The notes below the pieces were generated by a model that was not told the origin of the DNA, made no database searches, and saw nothing but the letters and a program-made list of their open reading frames with translations. The translations under genes were made by a program, and so were the position numbers. Shown here in pieces: positions 8,045 through 14,615 of a stretch of DNA of 64,000 bases (positions are counted from its first letter, which is position 1; every line of letters starts with the position of its first letter). Source of the stretch: Lentzea aerocolonigenes (lineage in GTDB: Bacteria; Actinomycetota; Actinomycetes; Mycobacteriales; Pseudonocardiaceae); assembly GCF_000974445.1 (NCBI RefSeq), contig NZ_BBOJ01000014.1, positions 62,001-126,000 on the forward strand, in the 5' to 3' direction.

Positions 8045-8154
8045 GCAGCTGCGGGTAGATGCGGCCCGGACGCCACAGCCAGTGGCGGACGAGGAACGCG
8101 AACAACACCCGAGGAGCCGAGCCGGGAGCTCTGGCTCTTCAGGGTTGAGTAGTT
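8028..8154 (+). ncRNA. Candidate omega-RNA scaffold / right end of the tnpB element
   Basis: Three stem-loops follow one another across the tnpB stop codon. (1) A perfect 10-bp stem, TACCCGCAGC (8028-8037) with GCTGCGGGTA (8048-8057), loop containing the TGA. (2) A 6-bp stem, CGCCAC (8071-8076) with GTGGCG (8082-8087). (3) GAGCC-GAGC (8114-8122) with GCTC-T-GGCTC (8128-8137). Guide RNAs of TnpB are known to derive from the tnpB 3' end plus the right end of the element. The position and structure fit; the exact 3' boundary (guide start) near 8140-8155 is a guess. Confidence 0.5.
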
Positions 8155-9215
8155 GACCGGATCTGGTGGACGTCCCACCCGTCAGGCAGTTCCGACATGC
8201 CCTGCACCGCCGCCGTCCAGATGTACGTCCAGGCGATCCGCCCGTCCGGCAGCACCACGCGCACGCGGCGGTAGTCCTCGCCCTCGTACTCGTCGAGCAT
8301 CGGCAACGCGTCCTCCGGCGATCGCAGGCGCAGCACGAAGCCGGGCACGCCGAGGCCGGCGCCGGGGCGCAGTGCGGGGTAGCCGAGGCCCGTGTCGAAC
8401 AACGTGCCGGGCAGGTGGGTCTCCTCCGCCTCGACGACGTGCGGTTCCATCAGGTGCCAAGCGCTTGCGTTCGGCTGGAGCGTGCCGTAGACGAACAGCA
8501 GCTCCGGCCAGTCGTCGGCGGACGGCTCGCCGTGCACCTCGGTCACGTCCAGTCCGTCGGTCATGGCGGCCCTTTCGCCGAGGACGAGGGCGCGTCGCTG
8601 CGAGACGTCCTCGCAACGGACCATACGGCCGTTGAAGAGCACGGGCATCCGCTTCTTGGAACCGGCCGTGTAGGCCAGCACGCTGTCGATGACGCCACCG
8701 TTGTAGAGCACCACACGGCCCGTGTGCAGGCGTACGAGGCGATAGCGCAGTCCGCGGCCCTCGCAGCGGTCCAGCACGCGCAGTTGTTCGGGCGTGGCGA
8801 ACCAGACGGAGTGCTCCTCGACGTGGCCGGGGGCTGCCGCCAACGTCGCGGGGCGCTGGCCGTCGCGGGCGCGCATTCCCGCTGCCCACACAGCGGAAAG
8901 GCCCTCGCACCGTGCACGCAGCACGACCGCGGGGCCTTCGAGGCCGAGCTCCTCGCGGAGCCAGGTGACCTTGCTGGGATTGGCGTTGGAGCCGTAGCCG
9001 AGCACCGGCATTCGGGCCGCCAACGGGGGCTCGCCGTGGTTTGCGAGCCATTGGTCTAGATCGATGTTCTCCGGCTCAACTCGCCATCCCGACTCCATCG
9101 TGAGGTCCGGTCGCACTGGCCAGCCTGTTTCGTCCACGTGAACGAAACAGTGGTCTGGACGTGTGCCCGGATAGGGCTCCGCCGGATGGCTTTCGTCGGT
9201 AAACGGTTGGGCCAT
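8139..9215 (-). CDS. Double gamma-glutamylcyclotransferase-like (GGCT fold) protein
   Basis: A 358-residue protein with two GGCT-type motifs. The N-terminal half has VLGYGSNANPSKV (about residues 75-90) and the C-terminal half has the classic FVYGTLQPNASAWHL (about residues 240-255), followed by the acidic DEYEGEDYRRV segment where the catalytic Glu normally lies. GGCT-fold enzymes release 5-oxoproline from gamma-glutamyl peptides or amines; which half is active is unknown. ATG at 9215 is preferred over the TTG at 9236, though neither has a clear ribosome-binding site. The last codons (IRSTTQP) lie inside the putative right end of the tnpB element, so the C-terminus may have been altered by insertion. 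Confidence 0.75.
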   Translation of the reverse strand: MAQPFTDESHPAEPYPGTRPDHCFVHVDETGWPVRPDLTMESGWRVEPENIDLDQWLANHGEPPLAARMPVLGYGSNANPSKVTWLREELGLEGPAVVLRARCEGLSAVWAAGMRARDGQRPATLAAAPGHVEEHSVWFATPEQLRVLDRCEGRGLRYRLVRLHTGRVVLYNGGVIDSVLAYTAGSKKRMPVLFNGRMVRCEDVSQRRALVLGERAAMTDGLDVTEVHGEPSADDWPELLFVYGTLQPNASAWHLMEPHVVEAEETHLPGTLFDTGLGYPALRPGAGLGVPGFVLRLRSPEDALPMLDEYEGEDYRRVRVVLPDGRIAWTYIWTAAVQGMSELPDGWDVHQIRSTTQP

Positions 9216-9366
9216 TGGTCCATTGTGCCAGGGCAAGGGGCCAGATCGCGCCCCCTAATCGTGACCCATCCGATGTTAAATCCCAAGATCGCACGGTTTA
9301 GTGAGAACCTTCACTGCGCATTCGAGTGAGTAACCCGATGTCTATGTGTCGACACTCCGGCGTGAC

Positions 9367-9711
9367 TCAGGGGGCGTCATAGCTCCGTTGCGCCTGAGCG
9401 ACCTCCGGGTGGTTCGCCTTGATCCAGTGCGCGAGCGCCACGAGGTGGTTCGCCGCACCCTTGCCGAGGGGCGTCAGCGTGTACTCGACGTGCGGCGGGA
9501 TGACCGGCCTCACCTCGCGGTGCACGAACCCGTCGCGCTCCAGCGTCCGCAACGTCTGGGTGAGCATCTTCTCGCTGACGATCTCCAGCTCGCGGCGCAG
9601 CTCGCTGAACCGCCACGCCTCGCCGTTCGACAGCAGTTGGAGCACCAGAACTGCCCACCGGCTTGTGACGTGCTCCATGATCGCCCGCTCCGGACACATC
9701 GTGACCTGCAT
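9367..9711 (-). CDS. HxlR-family winged-helix transcriptional regulator
   Basis: A 114-residue protein with the full HxlR pattern: an early Cys (MQVTMCPERA), the SRWAVLVLQLL helix, RFSELRRELEIVSEKMLTQ (recognition region) and the wing PPHVEYTLTPLG. Members are often redox- or electrophile-sensing repressors using the N-terminal Cys. ATG at 9711 is chosen because GGAGG lies 5 nt upstream; the GTG at 9717 would be too close. It is divergent from an NmrA-like reductase gene, and palindromes fill the 75-bp gap, the usual layout of an HxlR repressor with its target. Confidence 0.9.
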   Translation of the reverse strand: MQVTMCPERAIMEHVTSRWAVLVLQLLSNGEAWRFSELRRELEIVSEKMLTQTLRTLERDGFVHREVRPVIPPHVEYTLTPLGKGAANHLVALAHWIKANHPEVAQAQRSYDAP

Positions 9712-9725
9712 GCTCACCTCCACGT

Positions 9726-9772
9726 AAGTACCAAACTTCAAAGTGGGTACTTTCCACAGGTTAGCGCTAACC
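9726..9772. promoter_or_regulatory. Candidate HxlR operator region (two palindromes)
   Basis: Between the divergent hxlR-type and NmrA-type genes are an interrupted inverted repeat, AAGTACC (9726-9732) with GGTACTT (9746-9752), and a perfect 14-bp palindrome GGTTAGCGCTAACC (9759-9772). The spacing allows one dimeric repressor to control both promoters. Assignment to the HxlR protein is inferred from position. Confidence 0.55.
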
Positions 9773-9786
9773 CTAGTTTCGTGGCT

Positions 9787-10545
9787 ATGACGATCCTCAT
9801 CACCGGAGCAACCGGCCAGTTCGGCAACGCAGTCGTCCGCTACGTCCTCGACCGCACGGACGAGCAAGTCATCGTGTCCGTGCGCAGCCCGGAGAAGTTC
9901 GACGTGGACGGCGTCGAGGTCCGTCAGGGCGACTTCGACAAGCCCGAGACCCTCGACTTCCGCGGCGCGGACAAGCTGCTGATCGTGTCCGCCGACGCGC
10001 ACGATCCCGCCGTCCGCATCCAGCAGCACAAGAACGCCATCGCCAAGGCGGTGGAGCACGGCGTGGGCCACATCTTCTACACGAGCCTCGTCGACGCGGA
10101 CACCTCGCCCGCGGGCGTCGCGGTCGTGCACAAGGCCACCGAAGAGGCCATCCGCGCCACCGGCGTCACGTTCACGTTCCTGCGCAACAGCATGTACCAC
10201 GAGAACTACCTGGGTGCGCTGGCCGGCGACGTGGTCGCGGTCTCCACCAAGGACGGCCGCGTCGCGAGCGCCGCCCGTGACGACTACGCCCTCGGCGCGG
10301 CCGTCGCGCTGACCACCGAAGGCCACGAGAACCAGACCTACGAGCTCACCGGCTCGACGTCCTGGTCGTTCCCGGAGGTCGCCGGCGACCGGTTCCAGGA
10401 CGTCAGCGACGAGGACCTGATCGCGGCCGGCCTGCCGCCGTTCGTCGTCGGCTTCTTCAAGGAGATCCGCGACGGCGTGTACGCCGAGGTGCGCCCGGAC
10501 CTGGAGAAGCTGATCGGCCGCCCGACCCGCCCCATCGCGGTCTAG
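9787..10545 (+). CDS. NmrA-like NAD(P)H-binding oxidoreductase (QOR2 type)
   Basis: A 252-residue atypical short-chain dehydrogenase. The N-terminal ILITGATGQFG is the dinucleotide-binding loop, followed by VRSPEKF and the strand LLIVSADA; FYTSLVDAD and the FTFLRNSMYHENYL helix match the NmrA/quinone oxidoreductase 2 branch, which reduces quinones with NADPH. ATG at 9787 is preferred over the in-frame GTG at 9781. It is divergent from the HxlR regulator and probably repressed by it until an electrophile or quinone appears. It shares the 4-bp CTAG containing both stop codons with the convergent LysR gene. Confidence 0.88.
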   Translation: MTILITGATGQFGNAVVRYVLDRTDEQVIVSVRSPEKFDVDGVEVRQGDFDKPETLDFRGADKLLIVSADAHDPAVRIQQHKNAIAKAVEHGVGHIFYTSLVDADTSPAGVAVVHKATEEAIRATGVTFTFLRNSMYHENYLGALAGDVVAVSTKDGRVASAARDDYALGAAVALTTEGHENQTYELTGSTSWSFPEVAGDRFQDVSDEDLIAAGLPPFVVGFFKEIRDGVYAEVRPDLEKLIGRPTRPIAV

Positions 10546-11492
10546 GTGAACTCGGGATGCGCCTCCGGGTGCGCGTCCCACCACTTGCGGTACTCCGGGT
10601 TGCGGTCGAGCACCGACCGGTAGGCGTCGGCGGCGCACGCGAACACCTCGTGCGCCCGCCCCGCCACCGGGGAGTCCCGGCGCGTGGCCACGAAGATGTC
10701 GGTCATCAGCGGCATCCCGCGCAACCGCCTGATCACGATGCCCTCGCCCGTGCGCGACGGTGCCGCGGCGAACGACACGCAGCCGCCCGCCACCAGTCCG
10801 CGGGCCATGCTCGCCTCGCCCGTGTGATGCGTCAGCCGCGGCACGAACCCCGCGTCGGCACAGGCCTGGAACATCTGCGTCCGGCTGCCGATGTGCTGCT
10901 TGGGCGGGGTCACCCAGTCACGGTCGGAGAGCTGGGCCAGGTCGACCTCGTCCTGCTCGACGAGCGGGTCGGTCTCCGGCAGCGCGACGAACGCCGGTTC
11001 GGTGACGAGCTTGCGCAGCTCGATGCCCGCCAGGTCACGCGCGTGCATGCCGTCGAAGAACTCGAACAGCGCCACGTGCACCTGCCCGGCCTCCAGCATG
11101 TCCACGATCTCCGCCGACGACGGCCGCACCTCCGCGCGCACGTCGTGGTTGAGTTCGCGCAGCCCCTCCACGAGCTTCGCGAAGTACAGGATCGGGATGC
11201 AGCCGAAGAACAGCGGCCCGCGCCGGTCCGTCTCCTTGGTCGTGCTCATCAGCTGGGCCATCTCGTCGAGCACGAGTCTCGCCGTGCCGAGCACGCGCCG
11301 GCCCAGGTCCGTTGGCACGCAACCGTTGCGCGTGCGGTCGAACAGCTGCCCGCCGACCAGTCTCTCGACCGTGCGCAGCTGCGCCGACAGCGCGGGTTGG
11401 GTCAGTCCGAGCCGCGTCGCGGCTCTCGTCACGCTGCCTTCCTCGGCGATGGTGCGAACCGCACGGAGGTGGCGGAGCTCCAGCTCGGGCAT
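10542..11492 (-). CDS. LysR-family transcriptional regulator
   Basis: A 316-residue LysR regulator. Residues 1-60 form the winged helix-turn-helix (LELRHLRAVRTIAEEGSVTR, then LTQPALSAQLRTVERLVGG), followed by the linker helix and a periplasmic-binding-protein-like effector domain (RRGPLFFGCIPILYF onward). ATG at 11492 aligns with the usual LysR start; AAGG lies about 9 nt upstream. Its target is not evident: the nearest divergent gene is absent, since the upstream 430 bp are non-coding and the next gene (PhzF) points the same way. The last codon overlaps the NmrA gene (shared CTAG). Confidence 0.9.
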   Translation of the reverse strand: MPELELRHLRAVRTIAEEGSVTRAATRLGLTQPALSAQLRTVERLVGGQLFDRTRNGCVPTDLGRRVLGTARLVLDEMAQLMSTTKETDRRGPLFFGCIPILYFAKLVEGLRELNHDVRAEVRPSSAEIVDMLEAGQVHVALFEFFDGMHARDLAGIELRKLVTEPAFVALPETDPLVEQDEVDLAQLSDRDWVTPPKQHIGSRTQMFQACADAGFVPRLTHHTGEASMARGLVAGGCVSFAAAPSRTGEGIVIRRLRGMPLMTDIFVATRRDSPVAGRAHEVFACAADAYRSVLDRNPEYRKWWDAHPEAHPEFT

Positions 11493-11620
11493 AAAGACCT
11501 TGTATCCCCGTTCTGAATGCACCGCCACCCTTCGATCGGGCCATAGTGAGGGGCAAGATCTTCCGGCCCGGCGCTTGCGGCAGCGTTACTCGGGTCCGGT
11601 GCGGGAGGGTGCACCCCCGC

Positions 11621-11672
11621 GGTTCGACGCCGCCGCCGCGCACCCTGCGCTCCGCGGCGGCGGCGTCGAACC
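11621..11672. repeat. Perfect 20-bp inverted repeat
   Basis: The arm 11621-11640 (begins GGTTCGACG, ends CGCCGCG) is the exact reverse complement of 11653-11672, around a 12-nt loop. It is very GC-rich and not followed by a T-tract on either strand. It may be a transcription barrier after phzF, a structured RNA or a repeat family member. Confidence 0.7.
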
Positions 11673-11759
11673 CATGGCATCGCCGCAGCGCACCCGGCCT
11701 GGTCAACCTCACGGCGGACCTTGGGTGGTCGAGGTACCGAGGACCGGTGCGCTCCCACT

Positions 11760-11793
11760 CACAGCCGGTCCCGGGCGCGCGGGACCGGCTGTG
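11760..11793. repeat. Perfect 14-bp inverted repeat
   Basis: CACAGCCGGTCCCG (11760-11773) pairs exactly with CGGGACCGGCTGTG (11780-11793) around a 6-nt GC loop. No T-tract follows. Confidence 0.7.
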
Positions 11794-11872
11794 GCCGGTT
11801 TCAGCGAGTTCGCGTCGGTCGCCCGGTCACCCGCTCGTGCCGAAATCGGCGGAGCCCATTTCGGTGCGGGCG

Positions 11873-11892
11873 AGTCGGCCGGGCGGCCGACT
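11873..11892 (-). terminator. Hairpin 40 bp after the phzF stop, possible terminator
   Basis: AGTCGGCC (11873-11880), tetraloop GGGC, GGCCGACT (11885-11892): a perfect 8-bp stem just past the phzF stop codon in the direction of transcription. A T-tract is lacking, so termination would be of the GC-hairpin type seen in actinomycetes. Confidence 0.45.
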
Positions 11893-11930
11893 GAAAGGCG
11901 AACTCGCCGCCGTCTGCGGAGCAGCGGCAA

Positions 11931-12743
11931 TCAAACACCGATGACCACCGCGGCCCCGGTGACGCTGACCCGACGATCTTCACGGGTCGCGTCGACCTCC
12001 AGCCGTGACGGCCTCCCCATGTCCTCGCCCTGGCTGATGACGAACCGTTGCGGCCCTTCGAGGTCACGCAGGTACCCGCCGAACGCCGCGGCGGCAGCCC
12101 CCGTCGCCGCGTCCTCCACCACGCCGCCGACCGGGAACGGGTCGCGGGCGTGCACCAGGCCCGCGTCGTCGCGCCACCACAGGTGCACGGTCGTCAGGTC
12201 GTGCGCCAGCATCAGGTCGCGCAACGCGTCGAAGTCGTAGTCGAGCGTGCGCAGTTGCTCGCGGTCCTTCAGCGGGATGAGCAGGTGGCGGGCGCCGCCG
12301 AAGCCGACGTGCACCGGCGCGTCGCCGATCTCGGCGTATCCCAGCGCCTCCAGGGCCTGCTTCACCAGCTCGGGTTCTGCCTCGGACGTGCTGGTCGGCA
12401 CGCTCGTCAGGGTCGCGGTGCCGGCCGCGGTCTCGATGGTGATCTCACCGGCGGGCGTGTGGAACGTCAGCAGGCCGTCGCCGATGCGTTCGGCCAGCGC
12501 GACGGCCGTGGCGATGGTGGCGTGGCCGCAGAACGGCACTTCCGCCTTGGGACTGAAGTACCGGACGTCGAACTCCCGCTCACCCGAACCCGGCAGCACG
12601 AACGCCGTCTCGGAGTAGTTCACCTCGGCCGCGATCGCGAGCATCTCGTCGTCGGACAGGCCGGTCGCGTCCAGCACCACACCCGCCGGGTTGCCGCCTG
12701 CCGGATCCTTCGTGAACGCGCTGTAGCGCAGTACCCCACTCAT
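11931..12743 (-). CDS. PhzF-family isomerase/epimerase (in-frame with a GNAT module)
   Basis: 270 residues from the internal ATG at 12743, a full-length PhzF fold (related to diaminopimelate epimerase). The catalytic Glu is seen in EVNYSETAFVLP, the hallmark FSPKAEVPFCGHATIATAVAL follows, and GGVVEDAATGAAAAAFGGYL is the second conserved loop. The family performs acid/base isomerisations; the substrate is unknown. No stop codon separates it from the GNAT sequence upstream (see 12744-13214), so the intact ancestor was probably a GNAT-PhzF fusion. An independent start at 12743 has no good ribosome-binding site, so expression after the upstream TGA is uncertain. Confidence 0.8.
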   Translation of the reverse strand: MSGVLRYSAFTKDPAGGNPAGVVLDATGLSDDEMLAIAAEVNYSETAFVLPGSGEREFDVRYFSPKAEVPFCGHATIATAVALAERIGDGLLTFHTPAGEITIETAAGTATLTSVPTSTSEAEPELVKQALEALGYAEIGDAPVHVGFGGARHLLIPLKDREQLRTLDYDFDALRDLMLAHDLTTVHLWWRDDAGLVHARDPFPVGGVVEDAATGAAAAAFGGYLRDLEGPQRFVISQGEDMGRPSRLEVDATREDRRVSVTGAAVVIGV

Positions 12744-13214
12744 ACTTCGCTGCAACACGTAGCAGTGCTGAAGTCTTCCGCCCACGTACCTGCTGGTGAA
12801 GTACGTCAGCCCGGCCTTCTCCAGCACGCGGCCGGAAGCGACGTTGCCGTCCTGGTGGCCGGCGACGACCCGGTCGGCGAACGTGAGCGCCTTGTCCCGC
12901 AGCTGCTCGGCGATCCGCGTCGCGACACCGCGGCCCCAATGGTCCGGATCCACCCAATAGCCGATCTCGATCTCGCCGGGACCGCCGTGCAGCATCTGCC
13001 CGATCCCGACGACCTCCCCGTCCTCGACGACCGCGTGCAGACCGAAACCGTGGTCCTCTCAGTGCCGCAACGCCTGCTCGTGGCGTTCGATCACGTAGTC
13101 CTGCGTCCAGGGCTTCCCGTCGGCGACGTACGTGGTCATCCGCGGGTCGGTCGCCCAGCGCCGCAAGTGTTCGAAGTGCTCGTCTCCCCACCGCACCAGC
13201 TCCATGACACTCAT
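12744..13214 (-). pseudogene. GNAT acetyltransferase module interrupted by an in-frame TGA
   Basis: From ATG 13214 the frame reads MSVMELVRWGDEHFEHLRRW and meets TGA at 13061-13059 (codon 52). The same frame then continues without any shift as a normal GNAT (GFGLHAVVEDGEVVG, IGYWVDPDHWGRGVATRIA, NVASGRVLEKAGLTYF) and runs into PhzF. The stop falls where relatives usually have Trp before the GFG motif, so a single TGG-to-TGA change explains it. It could be a real nonsense mutation, a sequencing error or readthrough. It starts 6 bp after iniC with GAGG ahead, so it belongs to the ini-like operon. Confidence 0.75.
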
Positions 13215-13220
13215 CGTGCC

Positions 13221-14615
13221 TCAGCGGAACTGGGGGAGAAGTCCTTCACAGGTGCGGACGACGATCTGGGCGGCCTTGCGGTGGTCGTTCGGCGCGTGCA
13301 CGTCGGCGGCCTGCGCCTGCCACCGCAGCAGCGCGTCGAGCAACGCCTCCCGCAGCTCGCCGTGATCGGCCTCGTACTCGAAACCCAGGCGCGCCAACGG
13401 ACTCGTGCCCTCGGCGCCGACCAGCCGCAACGCCTCGGCCTGGAGCTCGGCCGGCAGCTTCGTGCGTCCGGACTGCAACGCGGCGACGAGCCGCAGCTCG
13501 CGGAAGTCGTGGGCGGAGGCGACGACCCGTTCGAGGTCGGCCATCAGCTTGCGGGCGTTCTGCCGCGGCTCCATCCGGAACAGCACGTCCAGCGCCAGCA
13601 GGGCCGAGCGCGCCTTGAGGATCTCGCGGCGCTCGGTGAAGTGGATCGCGATCGAGTCGCGCAGCTCGCCGAGCCCGCTGCGCTGCACCAGCTGACCGGT
13701 GAGCTTCACCTGGGAGTCGAAGCCCTGCCGGATCAACGCGGTGATCAGCCGGACGCCGAAGATCCCGAACCGTTCGAGCAACGCCTGCCGCACCGCCGGT
13801 TCCATCGGCACCGGGAACTGCTCGCCGACGAACCTGTCCGCCGACAGCAGGTGGTCCTCCAGCTCCTCGCGGCCGAGGGAGGCGAGGATCCGCAACGCCT
13901 GGAACTCGTCCTCCCGCAACGTCTTCGCGGCCACCGCGAGCAGCCCGGCGACCGAGACCACGTTCTGGCACAACGGTTGCACCGCCACGTCCCGGCGGTA
14001 GCGGCGCGCGATCTGCTTGGCCGACGACAGCGCGTCGATCCGTCCGGCACCGATCTCGTCGGCACGGGCGAGCACCGCGACCGTGTGCACCGCGGCGACG
14101 CGGGCGATCGGGTGGTCGTTGGCGGACTGGAGGAACTTCAGGTCGTCGTCCTGGACGTGCCGCATCAGGTAGAGCAGGGCGTCCGCCTCACCGAGCACCT
14201 GCTCCGGCGTCGCCTCGGCGGGGGTGTCGATCAGCACGATGTCCCGCAACGTCCGTGCGGGCCACTCGACGACGACGCGGTCCGCACGGTCGACGTGACC
14301 GGTCTCGACGTGGTGCCTGCTGCCGCGCCTGCCGATCGTCACCTCGTGCGGCCTGCCGGGTCCGGAGAACACGTGCGCCCGCGGCTCGGTTCCGCCGCGG
14401 TACCAGACGAACGAGCTCTGCGGCGTGAACTCGTCACCGACGAGCGCACTGACCACAGTGGACTTGCCGATGCGCGACCGGCCGGCCACCGCGATGCGCA
14501 CGGGCTCGGTGTAGCGCTCGACGTGCGAACGCAGCCAGGCCGTGGCGCGCGGGCTGTCGCGGTAGACGGCGAGCGCCTCCTGCAGCATCGACCAGACGAC
14601 GCGGTCCAAAGTCAC
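13221..14615 (-). CDS. iniC: IniC-like bacterial dynamin-family GTPase
   Basis: A 464-residue GTPase with P-loop GRSRIGKS (45-52) and a G3-like DTPA (IVLIDTPAEA), then a long helical region. It is the smaller of two tandem dynamin-like proteins, as IniC is relative to IniA in mycobacteria, where these proteins act at the membrane under cell-wall stress. The switch residue after DTP is Ala instead of Gly and the G4 motif is not canonical, so GTP hydrolysis may be weak. GTG at 14615 overlaps the iniA stop by 4 nt (GTGA). The symbol is given by locus architecture; the sequence is diverged. Confidence 0.8.
   Translation of the reverse strand: MTLDRVVWSMLQEALAVYRDSPRATAWLRSHVERYTEPVRIAVAGRSRIGKSTVVSALVGDEFTPQSSFVWYRGGTEPRAHVFSGPGRPHEVTIGRRGSRHHVETGHVDRADRVVVEWPARTLRDIVLIDTPAEATPEQVLGEADALLYLMRHVQDDDLKFLQSANDHPIARVAAVHTVAVLARADEIGAGRIDALSSAKQIARRYRRDVAVQPLCQNVVSVAGLLAVAAKTLREDEFQALRILASLGREELEDHLLSADRFVGEQFPVPMEPAVRQALLERFGIFGVRLITALIRQGFDSQVKLTGQLVQRSGLGELRDSIAIHFTERREILKARSALLALDVLFRMEPRQNARKLMADLERVVASAHDFRELRLVAALQSGRTKLPAELQAEALRLVGAEGTSPLARLGFEYEADHGELREALLDALLRWQAQAADVHAPNDHRKAAQIVVRTCEGLLPQFR

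Larger units (their letters stand above)
11493..11930. other. Non-coding interval packed with hairpins
   Basis: About 440 bp between the lysR start and the phzF stop, both on the minus strand. No reading frame here looks real. It contains the strong hairpins listed separately (11621-11672, 11760-11793, 11873-11892) and a weaker 7-bp stem (CCGAAAT near 11840 with ATTTCGG near 11858). It must also hold the lysR promoter. Confidence 0.6.
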
